A DNA stretch of 64,000 nucleotides from Tissierellales bacterium. Lineage in GTDB: Bacteria; Bacillota; Clostridia; Tissierellales; Tissierellaceae. Within the stretch, counting starts at the first letter, position 1; each line of letters starts with the position of its first letter. Of this stretch, positions 1-8,360 are shown piece after piece. Below the pieces are notes generated by a model. The model saw nothing but the letters and a program-made list of their open reading frames with translations. It was not told the origin of the DNA and did not search any database. The translations under genes and the position numbers were made by a program. The stretch lies in NCBI GenBank assembly GCA_030146705.1, contig JASLBE010000017.1:82294-146293 (forward strand), given 5' to 3'.

Positions 1-254
1 CCCTAAAGACACTTTCTGTCCAAGCTGGAACTTTTACTAGTATTGATGGGGCGGTTGAACTTAGGAATAACCTTATTAGCTTTGGCTTTGAAGATACTTT
101 TATCCTAAAGTTTAAAAATAGCAATACATATTTTGTACTGGTAAAATCTGGACTTAGTAAGGCTGAGGCTGAGGCCTTAAGGTTAGAGTTAGAAAAATTA
201 AATTTTGATTCCTTTGTAACTAATAAAAATATTAAGGAAGGAATTATTATATAA
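1..254 (+). CDS. SPOR-domain protein, 3' end only
   Basis: The window opens inside this gene. The visible frame (codons starting at position 3) gives about 83 residues ending at TAA 252-254. The fragment has the SPOR-domain pattern: a VQAGTF strand, an aspartate/alanine-rich helix (SIDGAVELRNNL), a second strand (NTYFVLVKSG) and a second helix (SKAEAEALRLELEKL) followed by a final strand. SPOR domains bind denuded peptidoglycan glycan strands and usually sit at the C-terminus of division or cell-wall proteins. The identity of the upstream part cannot be seen. A hairpin terminator follows directly. Confidence 0.6.
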   Translation, partial: LKTLSVQAGTFTSIDGAVELRNNLISFGFEDTFILKFKNSNTYFVLVKSGLSKAEAEALRLELEKLNFDSFVTNKNIKEGIII

Positions 255-281
255 AAAAATCCACCCTAGGGTGGATTTTTT
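255..281. terminator. Bidirectional terminator
   Basis: Perfect 8-bp inverted repeat ATCCACCC-TA-GGGTGGAT (259-276), with an A-run on the left and a T-run on the right. It can end both the SPOR gene on the plus strand and the convergent iscU gene, whose stop codon touches the T-run. Confidence 0.85.
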
Positions 282-666
282 ACCTATTTTTCAACCTATA
301 ATCAGCTATGGCCTCCCTAAGAGTTTTTATACCTAAGACAGAACAGTGAAGCTTGTTATCTGGCAGGCCACCAAGGGCTTCTACCAGGTCTTTTTCTGTT
401 AAACTTTCTGCCTCTTCTAGGCTCTTGCCCTTTACTAGCTCTGTTACCATACTACTTGTTGCTATGGCAGCAGTACACCCAAAAACCAAAAATTTAATGT
501 CCTTAATAATCCCACCTTCTATATCCAAGTAAAGGCTTAGGGAATCTCCACACTTAACATCACCATAAGTTGCCATTCCTGAAGGGTTTTTCATACTGCC
601 AACATTCCTAGGAGACATAAAGTGCTCAATTACAGTCATAGAATATTGTGAATCCAAGTTAATCAC
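280..666 (-). CDS. iscU: Iron-sulfur cluster scaffold IscU/NifU-like
   Basis: Scaffold on which [2Fe-2S]/[4Fe-4S] clusters are assembled from cysteine-desulfurase sulfur. The U-type scaffold fold is recognisable from HFMSPRNVG near the N-terminus and the three ligand cysteines: C39 in the VKCGDS motif (with D41), C64 in FGCTAA, and C108 in LHCSVLG. Length (128 aa) is normal for the IscU/NifU N-domain. No iscS lies next to it in the window, so the desulfurase must be elsewhere. The start is uncertain. The GTG at 666 lies only 2 nt from the AGGGGG Shine-Dalgarno, and a TTG at 657 would have better spacing. The gene is convergent with the SPOR gene and separated from recR by a terminator. Confidence 0.9.
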   Translation of the reverse strand: MINLDSQYSMTVIEHFMSPRNVGSMKNPSGMATYGDVKCGDSLSLYLDIEGGIIKDIKFLVFGCTAAIATSSMVTELVKGKSLEEAESLTEKDLVEALGGLPDNKLHCSVLGIKTLREAIADYRLKNR

Positions 667-800
667 TTCCCCCTAATTTTATAGTATCTTACCTGTAATA
701 ATATTATACCAGGTATTTCCCTTTTAAATCCCAGCCCTATAAATATCCTTATAATAAGACCCTAGTTTTATACTTTAGGCAATTTTAAACTAGAGAAAAT

Positions 801-830
801 AAAAAAAATTAGGAGGCTTAGCTCCTAATC
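801..830 (-). terminator. Terminator of dnaX-ybaB-recR
   Basis: Inverted repeat ATTAGGAG / CTCCTAAT (808-829) just after the recR stop, followed on the minus strand by a seven-T run (A-run 801-807). Confidence 0.85.
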
Positions 831-834
831 AAAC

Positions 835-1431
835 CTATAATTCTCTCCTATTTTCCATAGCCTTAGAAAGGGTAACTTCATCAAAATATTCTAAGTCCCC
901 TCCTATTGGTATTCCATGGGCTATCCTAGAAACCTTTATTCCCAAAGGCTTAATAAGCTTGGCCAAGTAAAGAGAGGTTGCCTCTCCTTCTACTGTTGGA
1001 TTGGTTGCAATTATTACTTCCTCTACCCCATCACTTAACCTTTCTAAAAGTTCCTTGACCTTTATATCCCCAGGCCCAATATTATCCATAGGAGATATTA
1101 CCCCATGTAGGACATGGTAGAGCCCCTTGAAGTCTTTGGACCTTTCCATAGCAACTATATCCTTAGGGCTTTCTACTACACAAATAGTAGACTTATCCCT
1201 CATTTTATTTGAACATATATAGCAGGGACTCGTATCTGTTAGGTTGCAACAAATATCACAAAATTTAATATTATCCTTAGCATCCACAATAGACCTGGCC
1301 AATTTTTCTGCCTGCCCCTTGTCCATATCCAGGATAAAAAATGCTAGCCTCTGAGCAGTCTTCCTACCTATCCCAGGTAATTTAGATAGCTCCTCTATTA
1401 GGTTGGCTATAGGTAGTGCATAATAATCCAT
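835..1431 (-). CDS. recR: Recombination mediator RecR
   Basis: RecR acts with RecO/RecF to load RecA on gapped DNA. The 198-aa protein has the family layout: an N-terminal helix-hairpin-helix (KLPGIGRKTAQRLAF, about residues 17-31), a four-cysteine zinc finger (C58, C61, C70, C73) and a Toprim domain beginning with CVVESPKD and containing NPTVEGEATS. Length is standard. It is the last gene of dnaX-ybaB-recR, an order conserved across Firmicutes, 12 nt after ybaB, and is followed by a terminator. Confidence 0.97.
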   Translation of the reverse strand: MDYYALPIANLIEELSKLPGIGRKTAQRLAFFILDMDKGQAEKLARSIVDAKDNIKFCDICCNLTDTSPCYICSNKMRDKSTICVVESPKDIVAMERSKDFKGLYHVLHGVISPMDNIGPGDIKVKELLERLSDGVEEVIIATNPTVEGEATSLYLAKLIKPLGIKVSRIAHGIPIGGDLEYFDEVTLSKAMENRREL

Positions 1432-1443
1432 AATATTTCTCCT

Positions 1444-1779
1444 TTAGAATCCTGGAATATTCATTCCTCCAGTGATTTTCTTCATCTCTGTTTCCATTTT
1501 TTCTTCAGCCTTCCTAAGGGCCTCGTTAACCGCTGCAAGTATTAAATCTTCTAGCATATCCACATCTTCTGGGTCAACTACATCTTCCTCTATTTTTATA
1601 CTAATTACTTCCTTCTTTCCATTGGCTACACACTTTACAGCACCACCACCAACAGAAGCTTCCACCTCTGCTACTTCCAAATCCTTTTGCATCTTCTCCA
1701 TATCTTTTTGCATTTTCTGCACTTGCTTCATCATCTTATTCATATTTCCACCCATACCTGGAAATCCACCTCTTGCCAT
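1444..1779 (-). CDS. ybaB: YbaB/EbfC nucleoid-associated protein
   Basis: Small DNA-binding protein of the YbaB/EbfC family, which coats DNA as a dimer. It has 111 aa. A glycine-rich start (MARGGFPGMGG) is followed by a methionine/lysine-rich helix with coiled-coil character (residues about 14-37), a beta region containing VGGGAVKCVANGKKEV, and a C-terminal helix ending in KKITGGMNIPGF, which closely matches the family signature. It is the middle gene of dnaX-ybaB-recR (21 nt after dnaX, 12 nt before recR), so it is probably co-transcribed and co-translated with them. Confidence 0.95.
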   Translation of the reverse strand: MARGGFPGMGGNMNKMMKQVQKMQKDMEKMQKDLEVAEVEASVGGGAVKCVANGKKEVISIKIEEDVVDPEDVDMLEDLILAAVNEALRKAEEKMETEMKKITGGMNIPGF

Positions 1780-1800
1780 TATTCATCTCCTCCTAAAAAT

Positions 1801-3426
1801 TTAATCCTTTACTTCTACCTTATCTTCTCCAAAAAAATCTATTACCTGTTTTTCTATATCTTCAATAGGGTTTCCAAGCTCCTTTATTTCTTCCTTAAGT
1901 AAGCCAAACCTAACCTCTATATCAGTTCCCAGGAAGTCTGATAAGGCAGACTCCACTATTTTTTTATTACTTTCATTAGATACTAACTTCTTCATCGTCT
2001 CAAACTCTTCTGGATAATCAATATCCACAAAACTTCCATCAAAGCCTGTTAACTCACTATGTTTAAGCAAGACTGAAGTGCTAACCTGGATAGACTTAAC
2101 CCTATCCTGGATAAGCTCCCAGTTTTCCCTAAGCCTTACTAGGTCCTTGTCCTTTACTGGATCTATCTCCCTTAGCTTAAGTTTCTTTTCCTCCTTGGCT
2201 TCCTTTGGCTGGTCTAAGGAGGCTTCTTGGCTTTTTTCAGGCCTATCCTCCTGACTTGGCTTAACTGGTCTAGCTTCCTTGACCTTGCTAGGGGCTTGCC
2301 AGCCTTGTTCTAACCTTTCTAACCTTTCCTCTAAGGATAAGTTTTCAGCCCTAACAATTTTTATCATAGCCATCTCTAAAAGAATCCTCGGCTCTGTGGA
2401 ATTTTTAGCCCTTATATCCACATCTGTTAAGACTTCTAAAATCTTAACTATATAGTCTAGCCTTAGCTTGCCAGCCTGGTCAAGATACCTCTCCCTAGTA
2501 TAAGAATCAGCCTCCACTAGCCTAGAAGGGTCCTGGAAGGTCTTAACCACCATTAGGTCCCTAAAATGTTTTATTATATCCTTGATAAACTGGTGGACAT
2601 CCCTACCACTGGCCATCATACCATCTAGCCCCAGTAAGATATCCTCCATAGACTTATTAATAATGCTGTCTACAATATCAAAAACAACATCTAAGTTAAC
2701 AATTCCTAAAATTTCTATGGCATCTTCATATTTTATATCTCCATCACTAAAGGAAATACATTGGTCCAAAAGACTAAGGGCATCCCTCATACCCCCATCA
2801 GCATTTCTAGCTATCACCCTAAGGGCGTCTTCCTCAACCTTTACATCTAAAGAGCCTGTAATTTTTTTCATATTTTCTATAATAAGCCCAGTAGTTATCC
2901 TCTTAAAGTCAAACCTTTGACACCTGGATAAAATAGTTTGGGGGATTTTCTCTGGCTCAGTTGTAGCCAGGATAAATATTAAATGCTTTGGTGGCTCTTC
3001 AAGGGTTTTTAATAGGGCATTAAAGGCCTCCTGGGTCAGCATATGGACCTCATCTATTATATAGACCTTGTAGCTAGCAGAACTTGGTGGATAGGCCACC
3101 TTGTCCCTAAGCTCCCTAATATCATTAACCCCCCTATTACTAGCAGCATCCATCTCAATTACATCCATTATGGACCCATCTAGGATCCCCCTGCAAATTT
3201 CACACTCATTACAAGGACTTCCATCTTGCTTGTTTAAGCAATTAACTGCCCTAGAAAAAATCTTGGCCGTAGAAGTTTTTCCAGTTCCCCTGGTGCCTGA
3301 AAATAAATAGGCATGGCCTATGTTATTATTCTTTATCTGATTTTTAAGTGTATCAACTATATGGTCTTGGCCTAGGACATCTTCAAAGACCCTAGGCCTA
3401 TATTGTCTGTATAAGGCCTTAGACAT
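1801..3426 (-). CDS. dnaX: DNA polymerase III subunits gamma/tau
   Basis: Clamp-loader ATPase of the replisome. The sequence shows the DnaX N-terminus (ALYRQYRPRVFEDVLGQ), Walker A GTRGTGKT, a zinc module with four cysteines (CLNKQDGSPCNECEIC), Walker B YIIDEVHML and the sensor segment around FILATTEPEKIPQTILSRCQ. A lysine/glutamate-rich linker (about residues 380-430) leads to a C-terminal tau-like domain. I chose ATG 3426 because AGGTGA lies upstream at good spacing. The ATG at 3444 has no Shine-Dalgarno and would add only six residues. I found no A-AAA-AAG slippery site near the linker, so there is no sequence sign of programmed frameshifting to make gamma. Confidence 0.96.
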   Translation of the reverse strand: MSKALYRQYRPRVFEDVLGQDHIVDTLKNQIKNNNIGHAYLFSGTRGTGKTSTAKIFSRAVNCLNKQDGSPCNECEICRGILDGSIMDVIEMDAASNRGVNDIRELRDKVAYPPSSASYKVYIIDEVHMLTQEAFNALLKTLEEPPKHLIFILATTEPEKIPQTILSRCQRFDFKRITTGLIIENMKKITGSLDVKVEEDALRVIARNADGGMRDALSLLDQCISFSDGDIKYEDAIEILGIVNLDVVFDIVDSIINKSMEDILLGLDGMMASGRDVHQFIKDIIKHFRDLMVVKTFQDPSRLVEADSYTRERYLDQAGKLRLDYIVKILEVLTDVDIRAKNSTEPRILLEMAMIKIVRAENLSLEERLERLEQGWQAPSKVKEARPVKPSQEDRPEKSQEASLDQPKEAKEEKKLKLREIDPVKDKDLVRLRENWELIQDRVKSIQVSTSVLLKHSELTGFDGSFVDIDYPEEFETMKKLVSNESNKKIVESALSDFLGTDIEVRFGLLKEEIKELGNPIEDIEKQVIDFFGEDKVEVKD

Positions 3427-3538
3427 ATCTTCACCTACATTCATAAAATAGCTAATTAAAGCCTAGTTAAAATATCATTTACCTAATATTATATATTAAC
3501 TTCCTAGTCCTTACAATAATAAAGCCTGTAAATATAAT

Positions 3539-5524
3539 TTAGTAAACCTTGGTAAATTCCAATTTAGTAATTCCTTGGTAGATGGTAAAACCATTGTTCT
3601 CTTCATTAAAAACAAGGGACCCTTCTACCCCCCTTACCTTAAATTTTCTCTCTGCCCATTGGGTCAGCTTAATTTTCCCAAGGCCATCAACCTTTATATA
3701 AAGCCCATCATCATAACTTATGACTACTAAAAACCCATTATCCGTTTCATATTCTCCAACATATTTTTCTATATTTTCCTTGGGGATATAAACCTCTTCA
3801 ACCCCCTTTTTCTTAGCCTTAAAGTCTAGGCCAGACTGGTTTAAAACAAACCCCTTAACCTCTCCATCCACTAGGTCAAACTTAAGCTTGGCATCTACCT
3901 CCTTATAGAAAAACCTATGGTCTCCCATATAATATACCCTGGCTGATGGTTGACCCTCTAATTCTACATATAGCCCCCCATCCTTAATAAATACCTTACA
4001 AGCTAAGTCCTGGTCTAAAACATTTATAGTATAGTCACCAGTATATTTTTCCAAGTCCTTAGGACCTATACTTAACTCCTTAAGTTCTTCCTCCCTAGTA
4101 GCCTCTTTATTACTAGCAAGCCTGGCAAGATTATTATAAATATTTTCCACATTTTCATAACCCTTGTTAGACAAGACTGCAACATATAAGTCCTGGTCCT
4201 TAAAATAGCCACTACTTGAAGTATAGCCTAGTGTATTACCATTATGGAAATAGGAGCTTCCCATTTCTTCATCCACCATAGTCATTACACCATAACCATA
4301 ATAGGCCTGGTCTTTTATAACCTCCCTATCCCTATTTACTAGTTTTTCAAGAGAGGCTTGGGATAAAATCTTGCCTTCCTTAAGCCCCCTATACCACCTA
4401 AAGAGGTCATAGACATTAGAATACATATTTCCAGCACCATAGGCCCTTTTTATAATATAGGAATCATCAACTGGATCTATGTCTATATGGCCCGAGTAGG
4501 CAGTTGCCATAGGATACTTTCCTTCTTTTCCATAAGCCACCCCTGTACTATCCATACCAAGCTTACTTAAAATATTCTCCTCTATATAGTCCTCTAGGCT
4601 TAAGCCACTAACCTTTTCAACTACCATACCTAAAATTAGGTAGTTACTATTACTATAATTGTAGTTGCTCCCTGGTTTAAACAAGAGGTCCTCATTCTTT
4701 ATTAGACCATACATATCCTCCTGGGAACTTTTATTAACAAGGGATAAAAAATCTCCTGTATTGGTAAAGCCCACTATCCCCGAACTATGGTTTAAAAGGT
4801 TCTTAAGCCTAATCTCTTTCCCATACTTGTAGTCAGCTAGGTACTTGTCTAGGCTGTCCTCAACAGATAGGAGTCCCTTTTCTTCCAGCTGTAAAATACT
4901 GACTGCCACAAATTGCTTGGTAATAGACCCAATACCAAAGGTTGTTTCTGGCCTATTTTTAATATTTTCCTTCTTATTATTATAGCCATAAGAGCCAGTA
5001 AAAACTATTTCATTCCCTCTAGCAACTAGGACTGACCCCATAAAGTTCCTATTTTTTTCCTCATAAGTTAAATAGTCATCTAGTTTTATTCCTAACTCCC
5101 TGTCTGGCTTAACCACAAGATCATCCTTACTTCCAGGTTTAACAAGGAGGTTACCATAGGCAACACTTGGGTCTAGGTCTAAGACCTTTGCTACAAGTTC
5201 ATAGGGAACATAAACACTTCCCTTGTCTAAAAATGGCTTGTTTTTCAAATCAACTGGCCTGCCCTTAACTAAAACTTCTTGGCTAAGAGGGTAGATTTTA
5301 ATATCCCTTCCCTTAAAGTAGGCATATTTTTCTTTATTATTCCAAGCCAGGCCCATTTTAAACCTATCATCTATAGACTTCAACCTTAGGTAGCTTTCCC
5401 CTGCAATTATTAGGTCTTGGTCAGGAAGCTCAAAGTACTCCAGCCTATCCCCAAGAACTGGACCAGTTTTAAGAGTAACTATACAAACTGCCATTAGACC
5501 TGCTAACTTCCTCTTAATATCCAT
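3539..5524 (-). CDS. Secreted beta-lactamase-family serine hydrolase
   Basis: The 661-aa protein has a basic N-terminus and a hydrophobic segment (residues about 8-24), so it is probably exported. Residues about 35-130 resemble the copper-amine-oxidase N-terminal-like domain, with a VDLKNKPFLDKGSVYVPYE stretch typical of Firmicutes surface proteins. A class C beta-lactamase/AmpC-like domain follows, with nucleophile S200-ITK-K203, Y290-S-N292 and an HNGNTLGY segment as the third motif. The last about 170 residues form beta-rich repeats seen in long AmpH-like proteins. The family hydrolyses D-amino peptides or esters; the substrate is unknown. The gene has its own AAGGAGG site. Confidence 0.85.
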   Translation of the reverse strand: MDIKRKLAGLMAVCIVTLKTGPVLGDRLEYFELPDQDLIIAGESYLRLKSIDDRFKMGLAWNNKEKYAYFKGRDIKIYPLSQEVLVKGRPVDLKNKPFLDKGSVYVPYELVAKVLDLDPSVAYGNLLVKPGSKDDLVVKPDRELGIKLDDYLTYEEKNRNFMGSVLVARGNEIVFTGSYGYNNKKENIKNRPETTFGIGSITKQFVAVSILQLEEKGLLSVEDSLDKYLADYKYGKEIRLKNLLNHSSGIVGFTNTGDFLSLVNKSSQEDMYGLIKNEDLLFKPGSNYNYSNSNYLILGMVVEKVSGLSLEDYIEENILSKLGMDSTGVAYGKEGKYPMATAYSGHIDIDPVDDSYIIKRAYGAGNMYSNVYDLFRWYRGLKEGKILSQASLEKLVNRDREVIKDQAYYGYGVMTMVDEEMGSSYFHNGNTLGYTSSSGYFKDQDLYVAVLSNKGYENVENIYNNLARLASNKEATREEELKELSIGPKDLEKYTGDYTINVLDQDLACKVFIKDGGLYVELEGQPSARVYYMGDHRFFYKEVDAKLKFDLVDGEVKGFVLNQSGLDFKAKKKGVEEVYIPKENIEKYVGEYETDNGFLVVISYDDGLYIKVDGLGKIKLTQWAERKFKVRGVEGSLVFNEENNGFTIYQGITKLEFTKVY

Positions 5525-5573
5525 ACTATTCCTCCTTAATAAAAGAAAAATATAATATTTAGAAAACTAAATA

Positions 5574-6119
5574 TTATATTTCCACCTTAACTTCTTCTTT
5601 ATATTTTTCTCTTTTAAGCTTGTCTTCTATCTCCTTTTGAAGGTTATAATAACCATTTAGGCTATTTACATTTACCACTAGGGTGCCTGCAAAAATATCA
5701 GCTAGTTGCTGTTTTTTATCAGTAAATAAGGCCACTATATAAAGGACCATAAACCTCATCATAACAAATCTTCCTAAAACTTCCCTGTAAAATACATCTA
5801 CCAGGTCCAAATCCTCGCTATCTTCAGAAACAACCCTGATACCTAGAACCATCTTACCCAGGGTCTGTCCCTCATTAAAGGCTGTTAGTAGGAAGAAATA
5901 ACTAAGACTTACCAAGATTTTTATAAGATTGTAAAGACTTAGGAAGCTAGAGGATTTTCCAAGCCCAAATAAAACTGTCAAGGGCAAGATAATAATCTTA
6001 AAGATCCCATTAATAGTCAACATATCAATTATAAATGCCCAAACCCTAGACATAAACCTTGCATATACATACCTAGGGTAGAGGATTTCTTCAGTATATA
6101 ATAATTCTTCACTACTCAT
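5574..6119 (-). CDS. RDD-family membrane protein
   Basis: About 181 aa. The N-terminal ARFMSRVWAFIIDMLTINGIF segment carries the R-x-x-A-x-x-I-D pattern of RDD proteins. Three or four hydrophobic segments follow, with NEGQTLGKMVLGIRVV, a typical second RDD signature. Its function is unknown; some members are implicated in ion exchange. The start is set at ATG 6119 because GGAGG lies 8 nt upstream. The TTG at 6134 lies within that Shine-Dalgarno region and is unlikely. One base separates this start from the sppA stop, so translation is probably coupled to sppA. Confidence 0.8.
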   Translation of the reverse strand: MSSEELLYTEEILYPRYVYARFMSRVWAFIIDMLTINGIFKIIILPLTVLFGLGKSSSFLSLYNLIKILVSLSYFFLLTAFNEGQTLGKMVLGIRVVSEDSEDLDLVDVFYREVLGRFVMMRFMVLYIVALFTDKKQQLADIFAGTLVVNVNSLNGYYNLQKEIEDKLKREKYKEEVKVEI

Positions 6120-6120
6120 A

Positions 6121-7167
6121 TTAATAACCTCCAAGTATATAAAGAATATTTGGACTGTTGTTTACTCCATATACTTCCTTAATATCCCTTAAAACATCTA
6201 GTTCATTAACTTGACCCCTATTGGCCTTCATACTTAAAAATTTATTAAATACATTAAAGTCATTGGCTGTAAATTGAAAAACCATAGGGTTTTTAAGCTT
6301 CAAATCTTCAGTCATATTAGCTACAGCATCTTCAAAATACCCAATTTCATCAACCAGTCCATTGGCCTTGGCTTGGTTACCAGTATAAACCCTACCATCT
6401 GCAATAGGTCTTAAACTTTCCATTGGCAGGTCCCTGCCCTCAGAAACAACCCTTAAGAATTTTTCATAGGACTCATTTACAGAAGATTGGAGAATACTTC
6501 TTTCCTCATCTGTCATAGCCCTTGAAGCAGAACCAATGTCCTTGTGGCTGGCAGACTTAATAACATTGTGCTTAATGCCTAACTTTTCTTCTAGACCTGC
6601 ATAGTTTACATAGTCTGCTATTACCCCAATTGAGCCTGTAACTGTTTCTTCAGCTGCAAAAATCTTGTCTGATGGGGCAGATATATAGTAGCCTCCACTA
6701 GCTGCAACCGTTTCCATAGAAGTATAAATTTTTATATCCCTAGTAGCTTGAAGTTCCTTAATCTTATTCCATAGTTCAGCACTGTGGTAAACAGTTCCAC
6801 CTGGACTGTTAATCCTGAAGATTATTCCCTTTATAGTCTTGTCATTTTTAGCTTGGTCTAAAGCCTCCATAGTTAGACTGTGGTTATATGTAGATCCAAA
6901 ACCATAACTATCTCCAGCTATAACTCCATCAATATTTAAAACCATTATCCTCTCATTACTGTTTGAACCTGAAATAATATCTTCATTTAATTCTCCCCCA
7001 ACTAGCTTGGAAAAATATGATGATATATTGCTTTTATCTGCTTTTTTCGCCTGCCTGATTCTTTCCTCTCTGACATTTAAAACATCTGCAACAGAAGATA
7101 TTACCAGTGTAATTAGAACTATTATTATTGCCATAGTTCTCCTGTTTTTTGTACTATTCTTTTTCAT
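6121..7167 (-). CDS. sppA: Signal peptide peptidase SppA
   Basis: Membrane-bound S49 serine protease that degrades cleaved signal peptides. A transmembrane segment follows the charged N-terminus (residues about 12-28). The protease domain contains INSPGGTVYHS, the nucleophile region VAASGGYYISAP (Ser in the ASGG motif) and ETVTGSIGVI. The catalytic lysine lies further on, in the NVIKSASHKDIGS region. The 348-aa length suits the short Gram-positive SppA type. The Shine-Dalgarno AAGGAGG is well placed. The downstream RDD gene overlaps its end signals and is probably co-transcribed. Confidence 0.93.
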   Translation of the reverse strand: MKKNSTKNRRTMAIIIVLITLVISSVADVLNVREERIRQAKKADKSNISSYFSKLVGGELNEDIISGSNSNERIMVLNIDGVIAGDSYGFGSTYNHSLTMEALDQAKNDKTIKGIIFRINSPGGTVYHSAELWNKIKELQATRDIKIYTSMETVAASGGYYISAPSDKIFAAEETVTGSIGVIADYVNYAGLEEKLGIKHNVIKSASHKDIGSASRAMTDEERSILQSSVNESYEKFLRVVSEGRDLPMESLRPIADGRVYTGNQAKANGLVDEIGYFEDAVANMTEDLKLKNPMVFQFTANDFNVFNKFLSMKANRGQVNELDVLRDIKEVYGVNNSPNILYILGGY

Positions 7168-7309
7168 AATTACCTCCTTCTATATTTCTTTTTTAGTATA
7201 CCATATACGCCTATATTATTCTATTTTTTTAAGAATTAGCCAGCCTAGTAATTGACTTTATTAAAGAATTTAGTTATAATGTAGCTTGTAGTAATTTTTA
7301 ATAATTTAT

Positions 7310-7400
7310 GGAGAGTTGGCCGAGTTGGCTGAAGGCGCTCGCCTGGAAAGCGGGTAAGCGTGAAAGCGTTTCGAGGGTTCGAATCCCTTGCTCTCCGCCA
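7310..7400 (+). tRNA. tRNA-Ser(GGA)
   Basis: Acceptor stem GGAGAG...CTCTCC with encoded CCA at 7398-7400. The anticodon loop CTGGAAA gives anticodon GGA, reading UCC/UCU. The long variable arm typical of class II tRNAs and the TTCGAATCC T-loop are visible. It is followed within a dozen bases by the SRP RNA. Confidence 0.95.
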
Positions 7401-7411
7401 GTAGAAACTTT

Positions 7412-7677
7412 TCGTGCTAGATGGGGAGTTAGCGGCACCCTGTAACCTACAATCCGCTATAGTAGGATTGATCCTAGCCTCGGCAACCAACTGTAAGGTC
7501 TGCCCTAAATAAGTGATGTTGACAATTGGGTCCTGCGCAACAAGAGCTCATGAACCTTGTCAGGCCCGGGAGGGAGCAGCAATAAGTGATTCCTCTTGTG
7601 TGCCGCAGGGAAGCCTGGTTCGAGTTAACTGTTTAGGTAACGCTTAGGGTTTGGTCTGACAAAGCTAGGTCGCACGA
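7412..7677 (+). ncRNA. ffs: Signal recognition particle RNA, large Gram-positive type
   Basis: The ends pair (CGTGCTAG near 7413 with CTAGGTCGCACG at 7664-7676). The first part carries the Alu-domain sequence typical of clostridial SRP RNA (GGGGAGTTAGCGGCACCCTG). The S-domain hairpin appears as GTCAGGCCCGGGAGGGAGCA near 7560-7578, closely matching the conserved SRP54 (Ffh)-binding helix. Length is about 266 nt, as in Bacillus/Clostridium scRNA. In B. subtilis this RNA lies between tadA and dnaX; here it lies near dnaX but divergent from it. Confidence 0.93.
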
Positions 7678-7687
7678 TTACATATTT

Positions 7688-7715
7688 ACCATTAGCTAAG
7701 GCTAATGGTTTTTTA
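7688..7715 (+). terminator. Terminator of tRNA-Ser/SRP RNA
   Basis: ACCATTAGC-TAAG-GCTAATGGT hairpin followed by a T-run. Confidence 0.9.
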
Positions 7716-7763
7716 TTTTTAAGAAAAACTTTATGGGTATAACAAATAAAATGGGGTGATTGT

Positions 7764-8156
7764 ATGTTTAGGGAAGATGAGAATAGCATAGTAGGTCAAT
7801 CTGACTTATTCCCAAACCTAATAGACGAAAAATATATTGGGGCCTATGGCCTATTTGTGGCAAGCTTAAACCGTTTAAAGTCAATCTTGGGTTATGATTT
7901 TATCCTAAGGGACTACACAATAGCCTACGACCACACTATATTAAAAATTGACAAGGACCACTTGGACAAGATAGGTTTTTCAATCTTGACCCACGAAAGT
8001 CCAAATGAGGAGGACTTAAGTGGTTGGATAAGCTTTAGGTTTACCTATAATATAAATGGGGACCTGGTTTATGAAACAACTGAAGACATTCTTGGCCTGG
8101 AAGCCTTTGAGGCCCAAGGGGATAATGAGGATACCATAGATGGTGAAGACTATTAA
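7764..8156 (+). CDS. Hypothetical acidic protein
   Basis: I do not recognise this 130-aa protein. It has a GGGGTGA Shine-Dalgarno at sensible spacing, ordinary codon use for the window, and a strong terminator just after the stop, so it looks like a real monocistronic gene. The product is strongly acidic, with a tail rich in D/E (GDNEDTIDGEDY) and no signal peptide or membrane segment. The central region mixes hydrophobic and aromatic strands (YDFILRDYTIAYDHTILKI, WISFRFTYNINGDLVYET), suggesting a small soluble alpha/beta fold. It lies between the SRP RNA and an unrelated hydrolase gene, so context gives no function. Confidence 0.7.
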   Translation: MFREDENSIVGQSDLFPNLIDEKYIGAYGLFVASLNRLKSILGYDFILRDYTIAYDHTILKIDKDHLDKIGFSILTHESPNEEDLSGWISFRFTYNINGDLVYETTEDILGLEAFEAQGDNEDTIDGEDY

Positions 8157-8185
8157 GGATTATGCAGCTGCATAATCCTTTTTTT
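8155..8185 (+). terminator. Terminator of the hypothetical gene
   Basis: Perfect palindromic hairpin AGGATTATGC-AGCT-GCATAATCCT overlapping the stop region, then a seven-T run. Confidence 0.9.
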
Positions 8186-8235
8186 ATAAAAAATTTTATT
8201 AATTAAATAACAGGCCTAGCCTGGCTCCTTAAAAT

Positions 8236-8260
8236 AACCTATAGCTTGTATAGGTTTTCT
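8236..8260 (+). terminator. Possible second terminator hairpin
   Basis: AACCTATA-GCTTG-TATAGGTT followed by TTCTTT. It lies between the first terminator and the next promoter and may act as a backup terminator. Confidence 0.4.
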
Positions 8261-8289
8261 TTATAATTATTTGATTTTTATTAAAATTC

Positions 8290-8318
8290 TTGAAATATCT
8301 AGCTATTAGGTATATATT
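8290..8318 (+). promoter_or_regulatory. Sigma-A-type promoter of the hydrolase gene
   Basis: TTGAAA (8290-8295), 17-bp spacer, TATATT (8313-8318). The predicted start near 8325 leaves room for the Shine-Dalgarno before ATG 8361 but not before ATG 8331. Confidence 0.6.
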
Positions 8319-8360
8319 ATAAATACTTAAATGAAAATATTCAAAAGGAGTTGTGAAGAT

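Noticed and set aside
1801..3426. Programmed frameshift in dnaX
   Set aside because: No A-AAA-AAG slippery heptamer with a following stem was found near the lysine/glutamate-rich linker.
7245..7490. 81-codon minus-strand frame
   Set aside because: It covers the tRNA-Ser and the start of the SRP RNA; its product is a translation of structural RNA genes.
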